DNA of 9,693 bases from Planctomycetota bacterium (GCA_023135255.1 JAGLTN010000113.1:1-9693); one strand, 5' to 3'. Positions 1-6,161 are shown, counted from the stretch's first letter. The notes: generated by a model from the sequence alone, not told the origin. Numbers and translations: made by a program.

Positions 1-36
1 AAAGAGGAAAAGAAAGAGGAAAAGAAAGAGGAAAAA
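1..36 (+). repeat. Three tandem copies of a 12-base purine repeat inside the lysine-rich gene
   Basis: The unit AAAGAGGAAAAG occurs at 1-12 and 13-24, and again at 25-36 with one change in the last base. It encodes KEEK three times in frame. The array touches the window edge, so more copies may lie upstream. The stretch 1-59 is purine-only except for a T at 39 and a C at 55. Such arrays change length easily by slippage, always in whole codons here. Confidence 0.8.
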
Positions 37-432
37 AATAAAAGAGAAAAGAAACAAAAGCGGGATAGAGATAAAAAACAATCCCGTGTAAGAGAAGAGA
101 AAGGAGAAAAATCTTCAGAGGTGGGAAACAAGAAGCAAGGCAAAAAGGGCAAAGATCAGAAATCTCAGGCAATAGAGAAACAGCTTGGGCAGGAAAAGAG
201 CAAACATGAGACTCGGCTTGCCAAATTTGAAAAAATGAAAAAGCTTGCTGAAGGTGACGAAAAGACGCTGGAACGCATTAACAAGCTTGCGGAAAAGGAA
301 AACAAAAGATTTGAGAAGAAAATAAAAAAGATTGAACAAAGAAAAACAGGTGTATCTGATAAGAAGGGCAAATCTAAAGCAAAAGATGCTAAGTCTGGTA
401 AAGCCGGGGACCCTGAATCTAAGAAGGAATAG
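1..432 (+). CDS. Lysine/glutamate-rich protein of unknown function, C-terminal part (5' end outside window)
   Basis: The reading frame is open from base 1 to the TAG at 430-432, giving at least 143 residues with no stop. A GTG at 121 could serve as a start, but the in-frame 40 codons before it have the same composition (repeated KEEK units, then mixed K/R/E/Q), and the only Shine-Dalgarno-like run (AAGGAG, 101-106) is 14 bases away. I therefore read it as a truncated longer gene. The protein is almost entirely charged or polar. It lacks Cys, Trp and any hydrophobic segment in the visible part. The middle (about residues 65-115, from the window edge) has heptad-like spacing of L/I/F residues among K and E and is probably a coiled coil; the tail is K/S/G/D-rich and likely disordered. 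I do not recognise the family. It sits 51 bases before two small lipoprotein genes on the same strand and may be co-transcribed with them. Function unknown. Confidence 0.7.
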   Translation, partial: KEEKKEEKKEEKNKREKKQKRDRDKKQSRVREEKGEKSSEVGNKKQGKKGKDQKSQAIEKQLGQEKSKHETRLAKFEKMKKLAEGDEKTLERINKLAEKENKRFEKKIKKIEQRKTGVSDKKGKSKAKDAKSGKAGDPESKKE

Positions 433-483
433 AAGATTGCTGTTTTATGTTATTACATTTAACCTTATTTAAGGGAGAAAACT

Positions 484-678
484 ATGTTACGAGTATTGAT
501 ATTTTTATTAATTGCAGTATGTTTTTGCGGTGTTGGCTGTAAGAAAAAGCCTGCTGTCGAACCAGCTAAATCAACTTCTATGAAGAAAGAGGTTCAAGTT
601 GAGGATATTACGAAAGAAAATATGGAAGAAGAGCTGAATAATCTTGAAAAACAAATTGAAGAAGAAAATTTAGAATAA
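484..678 (+). CDS. Small lipoprotein, 64 aa, unknown function
   Basis: Starts with ATG preceded by a good ribosome binding site (AAGGGAG at 471-477, 6-base spacing). Residues 1-18 form a short hydrophobic signal (MLRVLIFLLIAVCFCGVG) ending in the lipobox G-V-G-C, with the modified cysteine expected at C19. KKK follows at once, and the mature chain is only about 46 residues. The second half is Glu/Asn/Leu-rich and probably one amphipathic helix (about residues 38-63). A mature domain this small cannot hold an enzyme, so it is more likely an envelope-anchored peptide, a binding partner or a lysis/entericidin-like peptide, but nothing in the sequence decides this. It is followed 21 bases later by a paralogue with the same signal architecture. 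Confidence is high that it is a lipoprotein and low for any function. Confidence 0.8.
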   Translation: MLRVLIFLLIAVCFCGVGCKKKPAVEPAKSTSMKKEVQVEDITKENMEEELNNLEKQIEEENLE

Positions 679-699
679 TATTTTGTAAAAGGATTTATT

Positions 700-882
700 A
701 TGGCAAGAGTATTATTGGTAATTATGATGATCTGTACGTGTTTTTGCGTGACAGGGTGCAAGAAAAAAGAATCTACTACTGATACCGCGATTGAGAAAAA
801 AGCAGTAGAGGCAAAGCCCGAAGTACGTAGAGCTACTGACGAGATTGAGGGTACTATTGGTGTAATGGATGATATGCAGTAG
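700..882 (+). CDS. Small lipoprotein, 60 aa, paralogue of the preceding gene
   Basis: Starts with ATG behind AAAAGGA (687-693, 6-base spacing). Residues 1-19 are a signal peptide (MARVLLVIMMICTCFCVTG) with lipobox V-T-G-C; the lipidated cysteine would be C20, followed by KKK. It shares with the upstream lipoprotein the pattern C-F-C-x-x-G-C-K-K-K and very similar length, which points to duplication, while the mature parts (T/E/K-rich here) have diverged almost completely. The mature chain is about 41 residues, polar, with no recognisable domain. It is very probably co-transcribed with the gene before it. The next gene is 158 bases away and has its own putative promoter, so the transcription unit may end here. 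Function unknown. Confidence 0.8.
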   Translation: MARVLLVIMMICTCFCVTGCKKKESTTDTAIEKKAVEAKPEVRRATDEIEGTIGVMDDMQ

Positions 883-984
883 CCGAACAGCGTATTAATT
901 TTGTGTTATTTATGCTGTTTTTTGCGTTTAAACCAGCTTTTATTGGTGGTAGAGCAAATTATATGTGGATATCGGGGCAATGTC

Positions 985-993
985 TGATATAAT
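985..993 (+). promoter_or_regulatory. Putative extended -10 promoter for the YkuE-type phosphoesterase gene
   Basis: TGATATAAT at 985-993 matches the extended -10 consensus TGnTATAAT exactly. No good -35 hexamer is visible 16-18 bases upstream, as is usual for extended -10 promoters. Transcription would start near 1000, giving a leader of about 40 bases before the GTG at 1041. The rest of the gap 883-984 shows no strong terminator; it holds only weak 4-base stems and an unlikely 26-codon ORF. Confidence 0.5.
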
Positions 994-1011
994 ACCACAC
1001 TTCAGTGGTAT
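992..1011 (+). promoter_or_regulatory. Inverted repeat overlapping the promoter and predicted transcription start
   Basis: ATACCAC (992-998) and GTGGTAT (1005-1011) are perfect 7-base inverted arms around a 6-base spacer ACTTCA. The left arm overlaps the -10 box and the centre lies at the predicted start of transcription, a typical repressor-operator position. The spacing also allows an RNA hairpin. With the T-run at 1019-1024 it could be a weak terminator for the lipoprotein unit, although the T-run is separated from the stem by about seven bases. A third copy of the half-site lies at 1041. Confidence 0.45.
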
Positions 1012-1040
1012 ATTAATGTTTTTTGGGGTGATAATAACAA

Positions 1041-1922
1041 GTGGTATTAAGAAGCATACGCAGCCGACAAAGGCATATTAAAGGCAGGTTGATGGGTGGT
1101 CTTGGTTTTTGCACTTCCTGGGCAGTTGATGTAGCAGGCAAGGGCAGAGAATGGATCGAGATTGTCGAATTAGATTTAGAGGTGCCGAATTTACCTGCCG
1201 GCTTTCAGGGCAAGCGAATAATACATATCAGTGATTTGCACTGCAGCCGAACTGTCAGCGCAAAGTATCTAAACCATTGTATTGACAGGATCAATGAGCT
1301 TGATGGTGATATTGTTGTTCTTACGGGTGACTATATTACGCACGATATCAGCGGCAGATTCAGAAAAAAAGCTGTTGATATTGTTGCCAGGCTAAAGAGC
1401 AGGCATGGTGTCTTTGCGTCTTTGGGCAATCACGATTATGGTATCGAAGCGATGCCTGAACTTTCGCGCGAGAAGTCATTGCGGTGGATGATCAAAAGTT
1501 TCGAGCGTAAGGGGGTTAATGTTTTGCGCAATAACTCACATCAGATTAATCTGGCGTCTTCCAGCTTGCGAATTGTTGGACTTGGAGACCTCTGGGCTGG
1601 TGATCTTAATGCGGAAAAAGCTTTTACTGGTGTTGACTCAGATGAGGCAGTGATAGTTTTGTCACATAATCCTGACAGCATCGGACATCTTGACGGCTAT
1701 GATGCCGGTGTGGTTATGAGCGGCCACACTCATGGAAAAGGTTTGCAGTTTTCAATTAATCGCGGTTTCTCCGGGATCAACAAGCTAAGTTACCCCGGTG
1801 GATTGTATGAGGTTGCCGGTAAAAAGCTCTATGTTAACCGAGGTCTTGGCAGACTTGGCAGAGCGCTGTTTAATGCTCGCCCTGAGATAACGGTTTTCAA
1901 ATTACGATCCAGAGCAATTTAA
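1041..1922 (+). CDS. YkuE-type metallophosphoesterase, 293 aa
   Basis: A calcineurin-like phosphoesterase with the complete set of two-metal motifs: D-L-H (D65, H67), G-D (96-97), G-N-H-D (129-132), S-H-N-P-D (H209) and G-H-T-H-G (228-232). The lead-in (LPAGFQGKRIIHISDLH) and the C-terminal end (PGGLYEVAGKKLYVNRGLG, then PEITVFKLR) are characteristic of the YkuE/YaeI branch of COG1408, whose studied members hydrolyse phosphodiester or lipid-linked phosphoester substrates. Many relatives have an N-terminal membrane anchor; here residues 1-17 are basic and 18-32 only mildly hydrophobic, so the protein may be cytoplasmic or peripheral. An in-frame TAA at 1035-1037 makes the GTG at 1041 the furthest possible start. 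Its ribosome site (GGGGTG, 1025-1030) is mediocre, and the ATG at 1092 is an alternative giving 276 aa with all motifs kept. The gene converges on the - strand phosphoesterase cluster but belongs to a different subfamily. Family assignment is firm; the substrate is not known. Confidence 0.88.
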   Translation: MVLRSIRSRQRHIKGRLMGGLGFCTSWAVDVAGKGREWIEIVELDLEVPNLPAGFQGKRIIHISDLHCSRTVSAKYLNHCIDRINELDGDIVVLTGDYITHDISGRFRKKAVDIVARLKSRHGVFASLGNHDYGIEAMPELSREKSLRWMIKSFERKGVNVLRNNSHQINLASSSLRIVGLGDLWAGDLNAEKAFTGVDSDEAVIVLSHNPDSIGHLDGYDAGVVMSGHTHGKGLQFSINRGFSGINKLSYPGGLYEVAGKKLYVNRGLGRLGRALFNARPEITVFKLRSRAI

Positions 1923-1937
1923 TTTTTTGTGTTTATT

Positions 1938-2933
1938 TTATGGCTCATTCAGGATTTTTCTTGCTGTTGTGTGCCAGCCGTATTTATTTCTGCTGGCGAA
2001 GATCAGTTCAGCATCTGTAATATTTACCACGGCCCACTCACCTTTTATACCAGTACCGATATCATAGACATCTATGCCCCGCCATTGATAGACGTTTAAT
2101 ACATGACTATGGCCATGAAAAATCCCTATGATGCGATAGTTTTTAATAGCTTCGTAATAGGCGTCTCTGTCTCCATCAGTCCACCAATTCACGCTGTTTG
2201 GATCCATACCAAAATGATGATAGATTACTACAGGGTTGTTGCTTATACCGACATTGGCTGCCAGGTCTGCTGTTAAGAAGTCGATAGATCCTTCAGCTTC
2301 ATGAGTTCTGCCGCCCTGGGGCCCCGGATAAAGATTCAAATTTACAAAGTGCACATTATCCCAGTCCCAACTGTAATGATAGCCGTTTGAGGAAAGACCG
2401 GTTATGCCGGGTCTGGTTTGATTTCTGACCTTAACCTGGTTTTTGGCGTAATTTTCTGTGCCGTTAATCGTACAGTCGTGGTTGCCGTATGCTTCATAGA
2501 GAGGATAATTTAACGTTGTACCAAAGTCATCAATAAAGCCGTCATAGCTGTCATAGCCTTCCCATTCGGCTTCTTTGCCGAGGTCGGTAATATCGCCGGC
2601 AACTAACACCCCGCGAGGCTGCTGAATCAATTCGCCGCCAACTGAAGCTGGATAGTTATTACTAGGCATGGCATTCATATCAGTAACAATGTCTTTGTTG
2701 ACCTGTTCGTTATTTGTAATTTGCTTCAGGCCATAATGAGTATCAGTAGTTATAAAGAACGTAACATCGGCATCACTGCCGGTAGTAAATTTATTGGTTT
2801 TCCCTTTGTATACTTTGCCCTTACAAACATTACCGCCCATCAAAGCAGTACAGGCCGTCAAGCCAGCGGTTTTAATAAATTGCCTGCGTGAAATATTACC
2901 TTTGTAATTGAGGGTTGAATTATATTTTTTCAT
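1938..2933 (-). CDS. Tat-exported metallophosphoesterase A, 331 aa (last gene of the triplet)
   Basis: The N-terminus has a twin-arginine signal: basic start, S-R-R-Q-F-I-K at 15-21, then a moderately hydrophobic stretch to about residue 36. The mature part is a calcineurin-like phosphoesterase with D64/H66 (DTH), G113-D114, G-N-H-D at 150-153, H239-H240 (IYHHFG) and G-H-S-H at 274-277, so both metal sites appear intact. Beyond the motifs it shares long blocks with its two neighbours (YPASVGG, the EW-x-GYD segment, SNGYHYSWDWDN, VHFVNLNLYPG), which mark a distinct exported subfamily. The start is 4 bases after the upstream stop and has no clear Shine-Dalgarno site, suggesting translational coupling. 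Tat export implies folding and metal loading in the cytoplasm before release to the periplasm. Its stop is 15 bases from that of the convergent + strand gene. The substrate cannot be read; a phosphomono- or diesterase is the safe call. Confidence 0.88.
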   Translation of the reverse strand: MKKYNSTLNYKGNISRRQFIKTAGLTACTALMGGNVCKGKVYKGKTNKFTTGSDADVTFFITTDTHYGLKQITNNEQVNKDIVTDMNAMPSNNYPASVGGELIQQPRGVLVAGDITDLGKEAEWEGYDSYDGFIDDFGTTLNYPLYEAYGNHDCTINGTENYAKNQVKVRNQTRPGITGLSSNGYHYSWDWDNVHFVNLNLYPGPQGGRTHEAEGSIDFLTADLAANVGISNNPVVIYHHFGMDPNSVNWWTDGDRDAYYEAIKNYRIIGIFHGHSHVLNVYQWRGIDVYDIGTGIKGEWAVVNITDAELIFASRNKYGWHTTARKILNEP

Positions 2934-2937
2934 ATTT

Positions 2938-3930
2938 TCAAGCTGTTATGCTTTTAGTAGTAACAACTCCCCATGTAGTGTTACTAACACATTCCGCTAC
3001 CACCATCTTGCTATTTGTAATATGAGCTACGGCAAATTTTCCTGTACCTGTTAGTCCTACATTGTATATGTTTATACCTCTCCACTGTTCGGCGAGTAAA
3101 GAGCCTACATGAGCATGACCATAAAAAATCGCAATGACGTTATAGTCTTTGATTATGTCATAAAAAACATCCTCATCCTGTTCGTCCCAGAAGTCTTCTC
3201 TGTCAAAATCGCTATGAAAATACAATATCACAGCTCTTCCCGTGTCACCGACGTTTGTTTGTAAATCGGATTCTAAAAATTCGATACTGTTTTCTGCATA
3301 TCCAGGGCCGGTAGGTTGCAAATTCAGATTTACCATGTGCAGCGTATCCCAGTTAAATGAATAATGATAACCGTTAGACGATACATTTGAAACGCCGGGT
3401 CTGGCTCCTGTTAAATTCCTGATTTTAATCTGTTGCTTTACATAATCGCTTGTGCCATGCAATACGAAGTCATGGTTTCCAAAGCCCTCATAAACCGGGC
3501 AGTTAAGCCTTCCTGTCCCATTGCCGCAGTAGTTATCTTTAAAACCATCAAACGTATCGAACCCATTCCACTCGCTGGTAGTGCCGAAATCTGTCAGATC
3601 TCCCGGCATTATTAAACCTCTTGGTGCATCCACAAGCCCACCGCCAACAGAGGCCGGATAGCTCAAATTACCCGGGATATAATTCATTTTATCTATTGCT
3701 TGTTTATTCTTTAATTCATTATCGCCCACTATCTGGTGCCTGCCAAAGTGGGTGTCGGCGACTGCGTAAAAAGTTACATCACAATCGGTGTTAGTTGAAA
3801 AGCTGCGAGTTTTGCCTTTATAATTTTTTGCTTTGCAAAGATTACAGCCCATCAAAGTAGTACCGGCGGTCAAGCCCGCGGCCTTAATAAATTGCCTGCG
3901 AGATATATTTTTATTGATATTCTTTTTCAT
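2938..3930 (-). CDS. Tat-exported metallophosphoesterase B, 330 aa (middle gene of the triplet)
   Basis: The frame can be extended to an ATG at 3999, but that overlaps the preceding gene by 55 bases and adds 23 residues absent from both paralogues. The ATG at 3930 gives MKKNINKNISRRQFIK, aligned with their signals, so I use it. Twin-arginine motif S10-R11-R12-Q-F-I-K. Metal ligands are present: D59/H61 (DTH), G110-D111, G-N-H-D at 151-154, H239 (LYFHSDF) and G-H-A-H at 271-274. The signal contains L-M-G-C at 26-29, a passable lipobox not shared by the other two, so this copy might be a Tat lipoprotein. It is closest to copy C: both have TNTDCDVTF and stretches of identical DNA. The gap to the upstream gene is 14 bases, and the next gene starts 4 bases after this stop. 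Role as for copy A: exported phosphoester hydrolase, substrate unknown. Confidence 0.87.
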   Translation of the reverse strand: MKKNINKNISRRQFIKAAGLTAGTTLMGCNLCKAKNYKGKTRSFSTNTDCDVTFYAVADTHFGRHQIVGDNELKNKQAIDKMNYIPGNLSYPASVGGGLVDAPRGLIMPGDLTDFGTTSEWNGFDTFDGFKDNYCGNGTGRLNCPVYEGFGNHDFVLHGTSDYVKQQIKIRNLTGARPGVSNVSSNGYHYSFNWDTLHMVNLNLQPTGPGYAENSIEFLESDLQTNVGDTGRAVILYFHSDFDREDFWDEQDEDVFYDIIKDYNVIAIFYGHAHVGSLLAEQWRGINIYNVGLTGTGKFAVAHITNSKMVVAECVSNTTWGVVTTKSITA

Positions 3931-3944
3931 GCTTCTTAGTTCTA

Positions 3945-4961
3945 TTAAGTTGTAATGGTTTTTGTAAACATTCCGCCCCAGGTTGTGTCGGTTGCACATT
4001 CTCCTGCGAAAAGTTTATTTTTTGTGATCCTGAAAATTGTAAACCGCTCTGGACCATTTCTTGTAGCAACGTTAAATATATTTATACCATTCCATGTAGA
4101 AGACTCCAGATAAGTTATATGTCTGTGTCCATGTATTATTGCAACTATGTTGTAGTCTTTTATTGCATCATAAAAAGCGTCTTTTTCTTCCGGCTCCCAC
4201 CAGCTTGTTCTTATAAAGTCATAGTGAAAATACAAAACTACCGCTTTGCCCGAACTACCGATGTGCTTGGCAAGGTCATTTATCAGAAATTCCAGGCTGC
4301 CCTTAGCATAGGTTCCAATCGCTCCCGGATATAAATTCAGGTTAACGAAATGAATATTATCCCATGTCCACGAGTAATGGTAGCCGTTGTCTGATGTGTC
4401 AAAAATCCCCGGTCTTTCACCTGCTAAGGTTCTGTTTTTTACCTGCTCCCTTGAATAATCACTTGTGCCGTTTTCATCTATTGTATCATGATTACCAAAG
4501 CATTCATAGACAGGCCAGTTTAATCTTCCAGGGGTCGCTCCGCTGCCAAGATAGTCATCTTCAAAGCCCTCAAAGATATCGTACCCATTCCACTCCTCTG
4601 TAGTGCCGTAATCTGTCAAATCACCGGCAACCAATACTGCTCGGGGTTGGGGCACTATGCCACCTCCTGCAGTAGCAGGGTAGATAAGTTTGCCCGGAGC
4701 AGAGTTCATTTTGTCAATTATGTTTTTGTTTTCAGCTTCGTTGTCGCCTATTTCGAAATGCCTGCCGTAATGGACATCGCTGATAGCAAAGAAAGTGACA
4801 TCACAATCGGTGTTAGTAGAGAATTGACGAGTTTTGCCTTTATAAGTTTTCCCCTGTACAAGGGATGTCCCCATAACCAATCCCGCAGCCGTAGATGTTG
4901 CCTGCCGCAGGAACTGACGTCTGCTGATAAGTTTATTGTTTTTTGCGGGGTATTTTTTCAT
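3945..4961 (-). CDS. Tat-exported metallophosphoesterase C, 338 aa (first gene of the triplet)
   Basis: Twin-arginine signal with S13-R14-R15-Q-F-L-R followed by an Ala/Thr/Gly-rich hydrophobic stretch (about 21-35). Calcineurin-like phosphoesterase motifs are D62/H64 (DVH), G113-D114, G-N-H-D at 156-159, H246 (LYFHYDF) and G-H-R-H at 278-281, so a binuclear metal centre is expected. The family-specific blocks are the same as in copies A and B. A few extra residues lie in the loop before GNHD (around GSGATPGRLNWP) and just after it, making this copy the longest. It starts 21 bases after the stop of the dockerin/LamG gene, with a weak GAG-type ribosome site, and is followed 14 bases later by copy B. 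The layout suggests one transcript starting upstream of the LamG gene. Predicted location is the periplasm or outside the cell; the substrate is unknown. Confidence 0.88.
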   Translation of the reverse strand: MKKYPAKNNKLISRRQFLRQATSTAAGLVMGTSLVQGKTYKGKTRQFSTNTDCDVTFFAISDVHYGRHFEIGDNEAENKNIIDKMNSAPGKLIYPATAGGGIVPQPRAVLVAGDLTDYGTTEEWNGYDIFEGFEDDYLGSGATPGRLNWPVYECFGNHDTIDENGTSDYSREQVKNRTLAGERPGIFDTSDNGYHYSWTWDNIHFVNLNLYPGAIGTYAKGSLEFLINDLAKHIGSSGKAVVLYFHYDFIRTSWWEPEEKDAFYDAIKDYNIVAIIHGHRHITYLESSTWNGINIFNVATRNGPERFTIFRITKNKLFAGECATDTTWGGMFTKTITT

Positions 4962-4982
4962 TGTTAAATCTCAACTAATCAA

Positions 4983-6104
4983 TTAATCATCAAGGTCATT
5001 AACTTCATCTATACGCCAGTAATAGATCATTTCGTACTCGAGGTCAGGCGGTGAAAAGCTGTTTGCGTCAATTACGAAATTGCCAATGTATTCATTGGAA
5101 TCATGTATCGCATTGTCAACAGAATTAAAATCGGTGCCGAAATAAATATCATGGGTAACGGCATATCTGCCTGGATTCCACATTAATGTTAAATCGGTTA
5201 ATTGATAACCAGCGTTATTTGCCGGTTTGGTGTAATGAGCTGTTGCAAAGTACTCATCTGCAATAGCCCTTATTCTTTCAGCAGATAAAGCCCTGTTATA
5301 AATCCGCGTTTCATCTATTACGCCTTGCAGTTTCTGTTCAGGTAAATTCTCATCTGAAGCAATTGTAACCTTATAATCATTAGTAGTTATCAGTCCGGAA
5401 GAAATTTTTGAGCTGTCGAGAATACCGTCTATATATATTTTTTTTTCGACGCCGTCATAGGCCGCTGCTACATGATGCCACTTGTTATCGCAGATATTAG
5501 TGGTGCTGGTCACAGGTCTGTCTGTTCCATCACAGCCAAACGTTATCCCCATTGAGAATTCATCTATATAAACTTTAAAAGAATCAGCCTTGGAAACCAG
5601 ACAACCAGTCTGGTCGTTGCCGTTTTTCTTGATCCAGCAGACAATTGTAATATTATTAGTAATATCAAAAAACGGTTCATTGTCGATAGCGACATATTGA
5701 TCGGCGCCGTTAAAATTTAAACTGTTACCAAAATCCCAGGCAACCCTTACAGGTCCTCCGATAAGGTTTGCATCATTGCCATTGCCGCTTGCATCAGAAG
5801 ATATGTTTCCGGATGTCTCGTCAAATCTCCACCAGCCCATAAGCCCCGGATCCTTTTGCCAGTAAGCTGCCAAGGCTGTATAATCATCAAAATTAACTTC
5901 GCCGCTCTGGTCAAAATCAGCATTATTGCACCAGCCGTTATCCTGATTGCAGTCATTCAGCCAGAAGCCTGACAGTATTTTCAGGTCGTTATAATCCACA
6001 CAACCGCTAAAATCCAAATCGTATTCCGCTGATTCAGCGATGTTGTTATTAAAGAAAAAACAGACAAAACCGATTAAGGCTAAAAAAATAATTTTCCTTA
6101 CCAT
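4983..6104 (-). CDS. Secreted dockerin-like/LamG protein, 373 aa, probably lacking its usual C-terminal end
   Basis: A Sec signal peptide covers about residues 1-26 (basic start, hydrophobic core, cleavage near ESA-EY). Two dockerin-like Ca-binding loops follow, D-L-D-F-S-G-C-V-D-Y-N-D (from residue 29) and D-F-D-Q-S-G-E-V-N-F-D-D (from residue 63), separated by a segment with two cysteines and tryptophans typical of Phycisphaerae secreted proteins. Residues about 90-285 are a LamG/concanavalin-like domain (GWWRFDE at the start, KWHHVAAAYDG near 208-218, GVIDETRIYNRALS near 261-274). Residues about 290-369 look like a fibronectin-III-like module (KPANNAG, then DIYFGTDFNSV) that stops at YYWRIDEVNDLDD, where relatives, as I recall them, continue to a strand such as WSFTT. 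No catalytic domain is present, so binding or scaffolding is the likely role. ATG at 6104 is preferred over the adjacent in-frame GTG at 6107 because GGGGAA lies 8 bases upstream. It leads the unit containing the three phosphoesterases. Confidence 0.85.
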   Translation of the reverse strand: MVRKIIFLALIGFVCFFFNNNIAESAEYDLDFSGCVDYNDLKILSGFWLNDCNQDNGWCNNADFDQSGEVNFDDYTALAAYWQKDPGLMGWWRFDETSGNISSDASGNGNDANLIGGPVRVAWDFGNSLNFNGADQYVAIDNEPFFDITNNITIVCWIKKNGNDQTGCLVSKADSFKVYIDEFSMGITFGCDGTDRPVTSTTNICDNKWHHVAAAYDGVEKKIYIDGILDSSKISSGLITTNDYKVTIASDENLPEQKLQGVIDETRIYNRALSAERIRAIADEYFATAHYTKPANNAGYQLTDLTLMWNPGRYAVTHDIYFGTDFNSVDNAIHDSNEYIGNFVIDANSFSPPDLEYEMIYYWRIDEVNDLDD

Positions 6105-6112
6105 CACTTACA

Positions 6113-6118
6113 TTCCCC
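6113..6118 (-). promoter_or_regulatory. Ribosome binding site that favours the ATG at 6104
   Basis: On the - strand GGGGAA (6118 to 6113) lies 8 bases before the ATG at 6104 and 5 before the alternative GTG at 6107. The spacing and the stronger start codon favour the ATG. Confidence 0.45.
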
Positions 6119-6133
6119 GAAAAATATAATTTA

Positions 6134-6161
6134 AAAGGCCTTTCAGGCTCTTACTAAGCCT
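6134..6161 (-). promoter_or_regulatory. Hairpin and palindrome in the leader of the LamG gene
   Basis: On the - strand AGGCT (6161-6157) and AGCCT (6149-6145) can pair around a 7-base loop, and just downstream lies the perfect 10-base palindrome AAAGGCCTTT (6134-6143). The two structures share GGC/GCC words, so alternative pairings are possible. They lie in the predicted 5' leader about 30-55 bases before the start codon. The stems are short. They could be an RNA regulatory element, a weak terminator for the DUF4838 transcript, or chance. Confidence 0.35.

Noticed and set aside
115..371. Phe/Leu-rich ORFs on the - strand opposite the lysine-rich gene
   Set aside because: AAA/AAG codons read backwards give TTT/CTT, so hydrophobic mirror frames are expected. 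They have no supporting start signals.
883..984. Rho-independent terminator after the lipoprotein genes
   Set aside because: Only 4-base stems (for example ACCA/TGGT and GCTG/CAGC) without a following T-run. The only good stem is at 992-1011 and is better placed as an operator.
912..992. 26-codon ORF in the gap between the second lipoprotein and the YkuE-type gene
   Set aside because: No ribosome binding site, no recognisable features, and its end runs through the promoter. It is most likely chance.
3931..3999. Longer N-terminus for phosphoesterase copy B (start at 3999)
   Set aside because: It overlaps the upstream gene by 55 bases and puts 23 extra residues before the Tat signal. Both paralogues begin with MKKY close to the RR motif, matching the start at 3930.
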